DNA from: Streptomyces sp. DH-12 | GTDB lineage: Bacteria > Actinomycetota > Actinomycetes > Streptomycetales > Streptomycetaceae | Length of the DNA: 64,000 nt | Direction of reading: 5' to 3' | Assembly: GCF_002899455.1 (NCBI RefSeq) | Contig: NZ_PPFB01000001.1 | Location: 3,254,501-3,318,500, forward strand | In this document: positions 29,703 through 39,604 of the stretch, piece by piece | Position numbering within the stretch: position 1 is the first letter of the stretch | How the letters are laid out: every line of letters starts with the position of its first letter | Notes under the pieces: model-generated | Databases searched by the model: none | Seen by the model: the letters and a program-made list of their open reading frames with translations, nothing else | Told to the model about the DNA's origin: nothing | Translations under genes and position numbers: made by a program

Positions 29703-29780
29703 TGGGGTCCTCCTGTGGAGTGGTTCTGTACGCCTTACTTCATCGGCGCCAGGTGATCTTTGCTGGGAAACCCGGGCCCG

Positions 29781-29812
29781 GGGCATTCCGCCAGGGTGGC
29801 GGCGGAATGCCC
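29781..29812 (-). other. fusA-tuf intercistronic hairpin
   Basis: GGGCATTCCGCC (29781-29792) and GGCGGAATGCCC (29801-29812) form a perfect 12-bp stem with an 8-base loop. It stands 60 bases after fusA and 79 before tuf, and may reduce read-through from fusA or mark a processing site before the tuf-specific transcript. Confidence 0.75.
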
Positions 29813-29872
29813 GCTTGCAGGCTCCGGGGTCAAGCCTAAAGCGTTGGTACGGAGTCCGTTAAACGGAGCCCC

Positions 29873-31999
<2,127 letters not shown>

Positions 32000-32038
32000 A
32001 AGGCTTCAGTCTTCTCTCGGTCTCGATGGGGTCTGCGA

Positions 32039-32509
32039 CTACCAGCGGTAGTGCGCGAAGGCCTTGTTGGACTCGGCCATCTTGTGCGTGTCCTCGCGCT
32101 TCTTCACAGCGGCGCCGAGGCCGTTGCTGGCGTCGAGGAGCTCGTTGAGCAGACGCTCGGTCATGGTCTTCTCGCGACGGGCGCGGGAGTAACCGACCAG
32201 CCAGCGCAGCGCCAGCGTGTTGGCACGGCCGGGCTTGACCTCGACCGGGACCTGGTAGGTGGCGCCACCGACACGGCGGGACTTGACCTCGAGGGTCGGC
32301 TTGATGTTCTCGAGAGCGCGCTTCAGCGTGATGACCGGGTCGTTGCCGGTCTTCTCGCGCAGGCCCTCCATGGCGCCGTAGACGATGCGCTCGGCGGTGG
32401 AGCGCTTGCCGTTCAGCAGCACCTTGTTGATCAGGGAGGTCACCAGAGGAGAACCGTAGACCGGGTCGATGATGACCGGGCGCTTCGGGGCGGGGCCCTT
32501 ACGAGGCAT
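32039..32509 (-). CDS. rpsG: 30S ribosomal protein S7
   Basis: S7 (156 aa) nucleates assembly of the 30S head and in E. coli represses the str operon. It begins [19 protein letters not shown] and ends [13 protein letters not shown], both canonical. It starts two bases after the rpsL stop. Confidence 0.98.
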   Translation of the reverse strand: MPRKGPAPKRPVIIDPVYGSPLVTSLINKVLLNGKRSTAERIVYGAMEGLREKTGNDPVITLKRALENIKPTLEVKSRRVGGATYQVPVEVKPGRANTLALRWLVGYSRARREKTMTERLLNELLDASNGLGAAVKKREDTHKMAESNKAFAHYRW

Positions 32510-32511
32510 TC

Positions 32512-32883
32512 TTACTTCTCCTTCTTGGCGCCGTAACGGCTGCGAGCCTGCTTGCGGTTCTTGACACCCTGGGTGTCGAGCGAGCCGCGGATGATCTTGT
32601 AGCGAACACCCGGCAGGTCCTTCACACGGCCGCCGCGCACGAGCACGATCGAGTGCTCCTGCAGGTTGTGTCCCTCACCCGGAATGTAGGCGGTGACCTC
32701 GATCCCGCTGGTCAGACGCACACGCGCGACCTTACGCAGGGCCGAGTTCGGCTTCTTCGGGGTGGTCGTGAACACACGCGTGCAGACGCCACGGCGCTGA
32801 GGGGAACCCTCGAGTGCGGGCGTCTTGTTCTTCTCGACCTTGTCCTGCCGGCCCTTGCGGACCAGCTGCTGGATCGTAGGCAC
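32512..32883 (-). CDS. rpsL: 30S ribosomal protein S12
   Basis: S12 (123 aa) controls decoding accuracy at the A site. The GTG at 32881-32883 gives [20 protein letters not shown], with GGAGAA 6 bases before it. The streptomycin-relevant lysines are wild type in both places ([12 protein letters not shown] around residue 43 and [12 protein letters not shown] around residue 88), so no S12-type resistance is predicted. An in-frame ATG 48 bases upstream has no usable ribosome binding site. Confidence 0.98.
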   Translation of the reverse strand: MPTIQQLVRKGRQDKVEKNKTPALEGSPQRRGVCTRVFTTTPKKPNSALRKVARVRLTSGIEVTAYIPGEGHNLQEHSIVLVRGGRVKDLPGVRYKIIRGSLDTQGVKNRKQARSRYGAKKEK

Positions 32884-32931
32884 TACTTCTCCGGTTTCTG
32901 TGTGCCGATGGGTACAGCTAACCTGGAACAT

Positions 32932-32958
32932 CTCCGACCCACGCGGTCGGGTGTGTCG
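32932..32958 (-). promoter_or_regulatory. conserved ribosomal leader hairpin, rpsL copy
   Basis: The same block as in the rpsJ leader: arms CCGACC 32934-32939 and GGTCGG 32945-32950 around CACGC on the plus strand. It matches 26 of 27 bases with 7453-7479. It lies about 50-75 bases before the rpsL start. Confidence 0.75.
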
Positions 32959-33080
32959 AATCCGGCGGACTCCCGCCGCAAGGCAGAGGGAAGCGCTGAA
33001 TCACGGTGGCCGTTTCACAGCCCCCGGTGCGGTGTGATGGCACGCACGAAGGCCAGGGCACACCCCAGGCACAAGGTCTG

Positions 33081-33109
33081 AGCGTACTCAGCTCACGGAC
33101 TCCGGTCAA
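33081..33109 (-). promoter_or_regulatory. rpsL (str operon) promoter
   Basis: Read on the minus strand: -35 TTGACC (33104-33109), a 17-bp spacer, and -10 TACGCT (33081-33086). This fits the principal sigma (HrdB) consensus TTGAC / TAnnnT. Transcription would start near 33074, giving a leader of about 190 nt that includes the conserved hairpin. A T-rich stretch just upstream of the -35 (TTTTGTTT) could be an UP-like element. Confidence 0.8.
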
Positions 33110-33285
33110 AACAAAAGGAACGGAGCTCGACACGCCCGACTTCTTGCGGTTCCTCCCGCCGGTTCCCGTGGTTCCTTTCGCGCGGTGCGCGCCCCTGTGC
33201 CGGATTGGCCGGATCACGCCCTTCCCATGCCGGGCGCTCAGTACTTTGATCCGTCCGCCGCAGACGAACGGGGGGGTCCAGCCTG

Positions 33286-34071
33286 ATGACATCGGCGTCG
33301 TACGGTCCGGACGACGGTGGCCTGGAGGACAGGGTGCCGTTCCTGGCCCGTCTGGAGAGCGGGGAGCGCACCGCGCTGCTCGGACTCGGCCGCGAGCTGC
33401 GCTTCGCCCCCCGCGTCACCCTGCTGCACCAGCGTGAGCCGTCCTCCCACGTCCTGTTCCTCGTCGAGGGCTGGACGAAGGTCACGGCCGCGGCCGCCAA
33501 CGGCTACGAGGCGCTGCTCGCGCTGCGCGGCCCCGGCGACGTGGTCGGCGAGTCGGCGGCGCTGACCGGACGGCCCCGGTCGGCGACGGTGACCGCGCTG
33601 GAGGCGGTGCGGGCGGTGGCCGTGGAGCACGCGCGGTTCAAGGAGTTCCTCGGCCGGTCGCCGGCCGCGTCCTTCGCCCTGCTCGGCCTCACCGCGGACC
33701 GCACCCGGGCGGCGGACCGGCGGCGCCTGGAGTTCGCGTCGATGAACGTGCGCCAGCGGTTCGCGGTGCTGCTGCTCGACCTGGCCCGCAGCCACGGCCG
33801 CCGCACCCCCGACGGCGTCGAGCTCGCCGTGCCGCTCAGCAAGCAGGAGCTGGCGGGGTCGGTGGGCGCGTCCCGGGAGATGGTGCAGCGGCTGCTGCGC
33901 GAACTGCGGGAGAAGGACGCGGTGTCCACGGGCCGCCGCACCCTGCTGATCCGCCGCCCCGACGTCCTCCGCCGCATCGCCACCACCGACCAGACCGCCC
34001 CGGGCATTCCGTCGCCCCAGCGGTCCCGGGACGGGGAGACGACGGCTCGCCGGGGCGACCTGGACCTCTGA
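33286..34071 (+). CDS. Crp/Fnr-family regulator with intact cyclic-nucleotide pocket
   Basis: A 261-aa protein with an N-terminal cNMP-binding beta-roll (residues about 15-125), a dimer helix, and a C-terminal winged HTH (VPLSKQELAGSVGASREMVQ, near residue 185). The phosphate-binding cassette GDVVGESAALTGRPRSAT keeps the Glu (E89) and Arg-Ser (R98-S99) that contact ribose and phosphate in CRP, so binding of a cyclic nucleotide is plausible. There are no Cys clusters of the FNR type. ATG at 33286. It is divergent from rpsL and precedes a cyclase-like gene by 207 bp. A role as sensor of that cyclase's product is inference. Confidence 0.88.
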   Translation: MTSASYGPDDGGLEDRVPFLARLESGERTALLGLGRELRFAPRVTLLHQREPSSHVLFLVEGWTKVTAAAANGYEALLALRGPGDVVGESAALTGRPRSATVTALEAVRAVAVEHARFKEFLGRSPAASFALLGLTADRTRAADRRRLEFASMNVRQRFAVLLLDLARSHGRRTPDGVELAVPLSKQELAGSVGASREMVQRLLRELREKDAVSTGRRTLLIRRPDVLRRIATTDQTAPGIPSPQRSRDGETTARRGDLDL

Positions 34072-34135
34072 CCCCGGCGCCCCTCAGCGGGGCGGGGGTG
34101 GCCGGACCGGGTCCGTCCGCCGGCCGGTGAGGGCC

Positions 34136-34157
34136 GGGCGCGCGGTTCCCCGCGCCC
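34136..34157. repeat. Streptomyces-type intergenic inverted repeat / terminator
   Basis: GGGCGCG (34136-34142) and CGCGCCC (34151-34157) flank a CGGTTCCC loop. This form, with CGGTTCCCCGCGCCCCTTCA, recurs between genes in many Streptomyces genomes. It lies 65 bases after the Crp/Fnr gene and may separate it transcriptionally from the cyclase operon. Confidence 0.6.
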
Positions 34158-34278
34158 CTTCAAGCCGCTTCTGTGTACGCCGTCACAGTTTCTGTGGGTC
34201 ATACGCCCTCACGCCCCGCCCTCCGCTCACGCCACTCTGCTGCCCTGCGCGACCATCCCCATCCTCCGAAGGGCGACC

Positions 34279-35157
34279 ATGACCCACCCCGTGAGCCGCA
34301 CGATCCTGTTGCTGGACATCGAGAGGTTCAGCGACCGGGACGACGTGGAGCAGGCGTATCTGCGGCGCATGCTGTACGACGTCACCGACCGGGCGCTGGA
34401 GGCGGCCGGCATCGACGAGACGCTGCGCACGCGCGCCGACCGCGGGGACTCCGTGATGGAGCTGATCGACGCGAACGCCCCGGTCACCGCCCTGCTGCGG
34501 GCCCTGCTCACCGAGGTCCCCGTGCAGTTGCGGGCCGTGAACCGCATGGCGTCGCGGTCGGCGCAGATGCGGCTGCGCGGGGTCGTCGCCGGCGGCTACG
34601 TGGCCGTCGACCGGCTCGACGGCTGGGTCGGCTCCGACCTCAACCACGCCTGCCGGCTGCTGGACGCCCCCCTGCTGCGCGCGGCCCTGCGGGAGCGCGC
34701 CGACGACTTCGCCCTGTGCGTGTCCGACTCCGTGTACCAGGGCGTCGTCCGCCACGACCATCCGGGCGTCCCGGCCGCCGGCTTCCACCGGGTGACGGTG
34801 GACACCAAGAACGGCCCGCTGACGGCGTGGCTGCACGGCCCGGCGCCGTCGGCCGGGGAGAACCCGCCGGCCGGGGAGGACCACGGTGAGCGGGGGGCGG
34901 GGGAGGCGCCGGGCGGATCGGGGGGCCGCCCGGCGCCGGCCGGCCCGGCCCCCGAGGCCACGGAGGAGGACGCCCGGGAACACCCGGCGCCGGCCGGACA
35001 GCGGGGAGCCCCGGCGCCGGGCCCGGTCCTGGACGTCAACGGCGGCACGGTGTCGTTCGGCGGCGGCTATGTCGCCGGCGACCAGCACGGCGTGTCCGGC
35101 GGCCGGGTCACCGGCGACGTCGTGATGGGCGGCAAGACGGAGGGGGACCGCTCATGA
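34279..35157 (+). CDS. class III nucleotidyl-cyclase-like protein with C-terminal Gly/Asp signalling-type motif
   Basis: Residues 8-190 read as a cyclase homology domain. TILLLDIERFSD holds the first metal Asp (D13), RADRGDSVMEL the second (D57), RLRGVVAGG-type and WVGSDLNHACRLLD the Asn and Arg of the transition-state pair (N122, R126). All four catalytic positions thus look filled, and activity is possible. Residues 195-255 are a Pro/Gly/Glu linker. The last 35 residues contain VAGDQHGVSGGRVTGDVV, repeated almost exactly near the N-terminus of the next protein. The next gene's start overlaps this stop (ATGA). The nucleotide made, if any, is not predictable. Confidence 0.8.
   Translation: MTHPVSRTILLLDIERFSDRDDVEQAYLRRMLYDVTDRALEAAGIDETLRTRADRGDSVMELIDANAPVTALLRALLTEVPVQLRAVNRMASRSAQMRLRGVVAGGYVAVDRLDGWVGSDLNHACRLLDAPLLRAALRERADDFALCVSDSVYQGVVRHDHPGVPAAGFHRVTVDTKNGPLTAWLHGPAPSAGENPPAGEDHGERGAGEAPGGSGGRPAPAGPAPEATEEDAREHPAPAGQRGAPAPGPVLDVNGGTVSFGGGYVAGDQHGVSGGRVTGDVVMGGKTEGDRS
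35071..35120 (+). repeat. exact 50-bp direct repeat, copy 1 (motif in cyclase C-terminus)
   Basis: Identical base for base to 35379-35428, 308 bp downstream. It encodes VAGDQHGVSGGRVTGD at residues 265-280 of the cyclase-like protein. Confidence 0.95.
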
Positions 35158-37379
35158 CCGGCCACGACCCGGCGGGTCCGGGAGCCGGGGGCGGCCCGGG
35201 GGACGCCCCCGCACCCGACGGGAGCGCCCCCGAGGAGCTCCCCTCCAAGGAGTCCGCCGACGAGGAGCCGGAGGAGCACGACCAGCCGCAGAAGGCCTGG
35301 GCGGCCCGCCGCGACCTGGTCGACCACAGCCCGCGCACCATGAAGGTCGGCTCGCACGCCGCGTTCGGCGGCGGGTTCGTCGCCGGCGACCAGCACGGCG
35401 TGTCCGGCGGCCGGGTCACCGGCGACGTGGTCATGGGCAGCAAGACGGTCCACCACTGGACGTTCCCCGGACTGTCCACGGCCGCCTCCGCCTCCGGCGA
35501 GATACCGCGCGCCACCCTGGACCGGCTCGCCGCCACCTTCGTCACCGCCGACGGCGCCTTCGGCGAACTGGTCGAGCGGCTGCGCCGCGACCGGGTGCTG
35601 GTGCTGTCCGGCGCCCGCTTCACCGGCCGCCGCACGGCCGCCCTGATGCTGCTGCACCGGCTCGGCGCCGGCCCCGTGGTCGCCCTCGACCGCGAGACCA
35701 CCCCGGGGTCGCTGGCCGACCGTTTCACCCCGCGCGACGACACGACGGGCGGCACGGGCGCCGCCCGCGGCTACGTGCTGTGCGACCTGGAGACCCGCCG
35801 CGGCAACGCCCTGCGCGAGACCCATCTGCTCGGCGCCGCCGACCGGCTCGCGGAGCAGGACGCGTACGCGGTGATCACGGTCGGGCCGACCGCCGTCCTG
35901 GAGGACGACGTGTCCGCGGTCGGCTGGCGGCCGCCCGCGACCGAGGACGTGCTCGCCGCGCACCTGCGGGTCCGCGCCGGCGAGGACGCCGTGACGCGCC
36001 TGCTGGGGATGCCGGCGGTCAAGGAGTTCCTCGACCACGGCCACCAGCCGCGCGAGGTCGCCGCCTTCGCCCAGCTCCTCGGCCGGTACGCCGCGGGCGA
36101 GGCCACCGAGCAGGAGGTCGCCTCCTTCTCCCTGGTGTCGCTGGAGAACCAGGTCCGCGAGTGGTTCGAGGAGGACGAGACCACCCTCCACCTGCGGGAC
36201 AAGGCGTTCCTCATCGCGCTCGCCGCGTTCGACGACGGTCCCTACGCGCTCACCGCCGAACTCAGCGACCTGCTCCACGGCTTCCTCCAGCAGACCCAGA
36301 ACGGGTCCCGGACCGCCGGGATCCCCGTCTTCGGCACCCACATCGGCAAGCGCCTCCAGCTCGCCCGCGCCCGGCTGTCCGAGGGCGAGGAGCACACCGA
36401 GTGGGGCCCGGTCACCCAGACGAAGGCCGCGTTCCACGACGAGCGGGCCTCGCTGGTGCTGCTGCGCGAGGTGTGGACGGGCCACCCCTCGGCGCGGCCC
36501 GCGCTGATCCAGTGGCTGCGCCGGCTGGCCGACGACGGCCGCCCCCTGGTGCGCACCCGCGCCGCGTCCACCGTCGCCGTCCTCGCCCGCACCGACCTGC
36601 CGTCCGCGATGGCGCTGGTCATCGAGCCGTGGGCGCGGTCCAACCGGTTCCGGCACCGGCTCGTCGCCGTCAACGCACTGACCCTGGCCCACCACATCGG
36701 CACCCCCAACGTGCCGCGCATCCTCGACACCTGGTCGGACGCCGAGGACCGCCGGCTGCGCTGGGTGGCGGTCCGCGCGTACGCGCTGATCGGCCCGGAG
36801 CGGCCGGCCCAGGCGCTCGCCGCGCTGCGCGCCGCCGCCCGCGAGCTGTACCAGCGCTTCGGCGACCCGGACGACTTCGACGTGGAGATGGCCGGGGAGC
36901 TCGCCGAGGCCGTGGAGCTGCTGCTGCTCTCCCCCGCCTCCTCCGAGGTCCTCGACGACCTGCGCGCCCACCTCGACGACGACCGCGCCGTGCACGACCT
37001 GGTCCTCGGCGGCTTCGTGAGCGCCTGCCACCGCACCAAGGACGACGAACGGTACGGCTTCCCGCTCGTCCTCGACTGGTACGCCCGCGCCGCCACCGAC
37101 GAGGACCGGGCCGCCGACGGCATCGCGCACCTGTGGCGGGAGGCGCTCGGCGACCCCTTCCAGACCCGGGGCGCGCTCGCGGTGATGCGCGAGTGGGTCC
37201 TCGTCGCCGACCGCTCGACCGCCGTGGAGTGGGCGCTCGCCGCGCTGCTGCCGAGGCTCGTCACCACGCCCACGGAGCACCAACGGCTGAGCCACCTGCT
37301 GCGCACCATGCCCGGCGAGGACGGCAACCCCCCGCCGGGGGTCGCCGCCCGGCTGCTCGGCACGCTGCCGCCCCGCTGA
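35154..37379 (+). CDS. STAND-like NTPase with degenerate P-loop and HEAT-like solenoid
   Basis: 741 aa. Residues 1-65 are Gly/Pro then acidic. The shared Gly/Asp motif is at 70-95. An NTPase-like domain follows with GARFTGRRT (from G153) in the Walker A position, where the usual Lys-Thr/Ser is Arg-Arg-Thr, then GYVLCDLETRRG as a Walker B-like strand and AVITVGPTA. A winged-helix-like region (DKAFLIALAAFDDGPYALTA) is at about 345. From about 430 to the end are helical repeats of HEAT type (RPLVRTRAASTVAVLA, RLRWVAVRAYALIG). This domain order resembles STAND signalling ATPases; nucleotide hydrolysis is doubtful. It is coupled to the cyclase by a four-base overlap. Confidence 0.7.
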   Translation: MTGHDPAGPGAGGGPGDAPAPDGSAPEELPSKESADEEPEEHDQPQKAWAARRDLVDHSPRTMKVGSHAAFGGGFVAGDQHGVSGGRVTGDVVMGSKTVHHWTFPGLSTAASASGEIPRATLDRLAATFVTADGAFGELVERLRRDRVLVLSGARFTGRRTAALMLLHRLGAGPVVALDRETTPGSLADRFTPRDDTTGGTGAARGYVLCDLETRRGNALRETHLLGAADRLAEQDAYAVITVGPTAVLEDDVSAVGWRPPATEDVLAAHLRVRAGEDAVTRLLGMPAVKEFLDHGHQPREVAAFAQLLGRYAAGEATEQEVASFSLVSLENQVREWFEEDETTLHLRDKAFLIALAAFDDGPYALTAELSDLLHGFLQQTQNGSRTAGIPVFGTHIGKRLQLARARLSEGEEHTEWGPVTQTKAAFHDERASLVLLREVWTGHPSARPALIQWLRRLADDGRPLVRTRAASTVAVLARTDLPSAMALVIEPWARSNRFRHRLVAVNALTLAHHIGTPNVPRILDTWSDAEDRRLRWVAVRAYALIGPERPAQALAALRAAARELYQRFGDPDDFDVEMAGELAEAVELLLLSPASSEVLDDLRAHLDDDRAVHDLVLGGFVSACHRTKDDERYGFPLVLDWYARAATDEDRAADGIAHLWREALGDPFQTRGALAVMREWVLVADRSTAVEWALAALLPRLVTTPTEHQRLSHLLRTMPGEDGNPPPGVAARLLGTLPPR
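35379..35428 (+). repeat. exact 50-bp direct repeat, copy 2 (motif in NTPase N-terminus)
   Basis: Second copy of the 50-bp repeat, coding for the same peptide in the same frame at residues 76-91 of the NTPase-like protein. The surrounding bases also match over most of about 75 bp. Confidence 0.95.
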
Positions 37380-37413
37380 CGCACCGACCCCACCGACGAA
37401 AGACGTCCGTCCC

Positions 37414-39003
37414 ATGTCTTCCTTCCACCGTCCGCCCGAGTGGCAGCAGCCGGCCGACCGGCACACCCGGCTGATCGACCCGGTGCTCACCGTCAGACAG
37501 CTGTCCCGCTTCGAGCTGTCCCTGAAGCACGTGGTCCGCATCGACCACGCCCTGGTCTTCTCCACCCCCAAGGGGGGCTACGAGGCGTATCCGCCGCCCG
37601 CCCGGCCCAGCCGCAGCGAGATCGCCGCCCGCCGCTACACCGCCGTGTACGAGGTGGACATGGGCATCCACCCGTTCACCGAGACGCTCACCCTGCCCAG
37701 CGACAACGACGCCTTCGAGTTCACCGCCGAGGTGGACGTCTCGTGGCAGGTGCTGGACCCGGCACGGTTCGTGGCGAGCGGCGTCCGGGACGTGCCGGCG
37801 CTGCTGATCGGCGAACTCCAGCAGGCGGCCCGCCCGGTGACCCGGCGCTTCGCCGTCGACGACAGCGCGCGGGCCGAGCGGGAACTGCTGAACGCGGTCA
37901 CCGTCGTCGGCCCGCTGGGCGCGCCCGCGGGACTCCAGGTGACGTGGACGCTGCGGCTGCGCCGGGACCAGGCGGACATCGACCACCAGCGGCGGCTCCA
38001 GCAGATCGGCCACTCCGCGCAGGAGCAGGTCCACGCGGCCCAGGAGGGCATGCGGGTCGACGCCGCCATGGACGAACGCCACCGGCAGCAGGACGCGCTG
38101 CAGACCGCGCGGTTCCTGGAGTACGGCCGCCAGCAGCAGGAACTGGCCATGCAGCAGCACCGCTGGCAGCACGAACAGGCGATGCTCCAGGGCGAGCAGA
38201 TGCTGGAGCTGCAGCGGGTCGAGGCCAAGAAGATCGAGTTCTACCAGTGGCATCTCTCACAGGGCGGGGTGCACGCCTGGGCGCTGCACCTGGCGCAGCA
38301 CCCGGAGGACTCGCGCCTGGTGATGAACAGCATGCGCGAGGATCAACTCCGCATGATCCAGGCGCAGATGGAGCTGGTGAAGGAGCTGCTGGGCGGGGAG
38401 GGCGCGGAGAAGTTCGAGCTGGAGGGACCCAAGCAGCTCGCACTGCGCACCGTCAGCGACATCCTCAACCAGCGGCTGCCCGGGGTCCCGCAGAACCCGC
38501 CTCTGCTGCCGTCGCCGGACGAGGGCGGAGCGGACGGCGCCCCGCCCCCGGGCGCCGCGCCGGCACCCCCGCCGGGCACCACCCCGCCCGCGACGCCCAC
38601 CGGGGGACCCGGCGCCCCGCCCGCGACGCCCACCGGGGCTCCCGGCACCCCGCCCGCACCTCCGGCCGCGCCCTTCCCGCCTCCGCCCGGCCCGCCGTAC
38701 GCGCCCCCGCCCGGCACGTACACGCCCCCGCCCGGTCCCTACGCGCCCGCGTCCGGCCCGTACGCGCCCGCGTCCGGCCCGTACACGCCTCCACCCGGGG
38801 CGCCCGGCACCCCTCCGCCCGGCTCGTACACGCCACCCGCGCCCCCGGCCGGGGCGTACCCGCCGCCGCCCGCGAACCCCGCATGGCAACCGCCCCCGGG
38901 TTACGGCCAGACGCCGGCCGCGCCCCCGCAGGAGCCGCCCGCCACGCCCGGCCCTGCGGATCCCGACCCGGCGGAGCCCGCGGAGAAGGAGCCGGGGTCA
39001 TGA
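37414..39003 (+). CDS. SPFH/band-7-like coiled-coil protein with proline-rich tail
   Basis: 529 aa. Residues about 20-185 are beta-rich with an SPFH-like pattern (FEFTAEVDVSWQVLDPARFV, then a helix LLIGELQQAARPVTRRF). Residues 185-310 are a Gln/Glu/His-rich coiled coil (HRQQDALQTARFLEYGRQQQ). From about 360 to the end it is Pro/Gly/Ala/Tyr-rich with near-repeats of YAPASGP and TPPPG. There is no N-terminal membrane hairpin. SPFH proteins scaffold membrane complexes. It sits 34 bases after the NTPase gene and overlaps the next gene by four bases, so it belongs to the same operon. The family call is from pattern only. Confidence 0.6.
   Translation: MSSFHRPPEWQQPADRHTRLIDPVLTVRQLSRFELSLKHVVRIDHALVFSTPKGGYEAYPPPARPSRSEIAARRYTAVYEVDMGIHPFTETLTLPSDNDAFEFTAEVDVSWQVLDPARFVASGVRDVPALLIGELQQAARPVTRRFAVDDSARAERELLNAVTVVGPLGAPAGLQVTWTLRLRRDQADIDHQRRLQQIGHSAQEQVHAAQEGMRVDAAMDERHRQQDALQTARFLEYGRQQQELAMQQHRWQHEQAMLQGEQMLELQRVEAKKIEFYQWHLSQGGVHAWALHLAQHPEDSRLVMNSMREDQLRMIQAQMELVKELLGGEGAEKFELEGPKQLALRTVSDILNQRLPGVPQNPPLLPSPDEGGADGAPPPGAAPAPPPGTTPPATPTGGPGAPPATPTGAPGTPPAPPAAPFPPPPGPPYAPPPGTYTPPPGPYAPASGPYAPASGPYTPPPGAPGTPPPGSYTPPAPPAGAYPPPPANPAWQPPPGYGQTPAAPPQEPPATPGPADPDPAEPAEKEPGS
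38740..38781 (+). repeat. tandem 21-bp repeat in the proline-rich tail
   Basis: Two perfect copies of a 21-base unit, TACGCGCCCGCGTCCGGCCC plus G, coding YAPASGP twice. Confidence 0.9.
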
Positions 39004-39560
39004 CGGCCGTCGACCCGGGCGCCTCCTCCACGCCCCCGGCCACTCCGCCGCCCCCGGCACCCCCCTCCCCCGCCCGCACCCAGGTGTGCGAACGGCTGCT
39101 CGCGGACCTGCGGACCGAGATCGCCCGTGCCGACAGCAAGGCGGCCGTGCTGGTCGCCGCGCTCGGCATCACCGCGGGCGTCTTCAGCGGTCTGCTCGCC
39201 GGGCGGGACTGGTCGCCGGACGCGCTGTCCGCCTCCGGGGCCGTGGTGTGGTGGGCCGGGATCCTGGTCCTCGCCCTGTCCCTGCTGGCGCTGCTCCTGG
39301 CCGTCCTGCCCCGCTACCGCAACGGGTCCTGGGCGCCGGGACAGCCCCTGTCGTACTTCGGCGACATCCGGCGGGCCGTGGAGGCGGGCCGGCTGGACAC
39401 CGCGCTCGCCGACACCGAGGCCGACCCGATGGCCGCCCTGACGACGGCGCTCACCGAGACCAGCCGGATCGCCTGGCGCAAACACCAGTGGATCCGCACC
39501 GGCCTGATCGCCTTCTGCACCGGCACGCTCCTGCTGCCGGCCTCCCTGCTGATCGGCTGA
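39000..39560 (+). CDS. PycTM / Pycsar-effector-like two-helix membrane protein
   Basis: 186 aa. A Pro-rich N-terminus (residues 8-28) leads into ERLLADLRTEIARADSKAAV, the conserved ADxKAA start of the PycTM family. A first membrane helix lies near 50-70 and a second near 83-107, then LPRY and LSYFGDIRRA, and a third hydrophobic stretch at the C-terminus. In Pycsar defence, PycTM effectors respond to cCMP or cUMP made by a class III cyclase and damage the membrane (Tal and co-workers). Here a cyclase-like gene stands three genes upstream in the same run. The ATG overlaps the previous stop (ATGA). Confidence 0.78.
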   Translation: MTAVDPGASSTPPATPPPPAPPSPARTQVCERLLADLRTEIARADSKAAVLVAALGITAGVFSGLLAGRDWSPDALSASGAVVWWAGILVLALSLLALLLAVLPRYRNGSWAPGQPLSYFGDIRRAVEAGRLDTALADTEADPMAALTTALTETSRIAWRKHQWIRTGLIAFCTGTLLLPASLLIG

Positions 39561-39604
39561 CCCCCGGGGGCGGCCACCCGCGCACGTCGAGTGAAGGAAG
39601 CACC

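Noticed and set aside
32884..32931. In-frame upstream ATG giving a 16-residue extension of S12
   Set aside because: GGAG touches the ATG with no spacing, whereas the GTG start has GGAGAA at good distance. The extension ([16 protein letters not shown]) is not known in S12.
33128..33140. CGACACGCCCGAC on the plus strand, matching part of the rpsJ leader block
   Set aside because: It is in the opposite orientation relative to rpsL and lacks the GGTCGG arm, so no hairpin forms; probably chance.
35067..37571. 834-codon frame antisense to the STAND-like gene
   Set aside because: Low-complexity Gly/Val/Ala/Arg composition. The plus-strand gene has overlapping starts and stops with its neighbours and a sensible protein.
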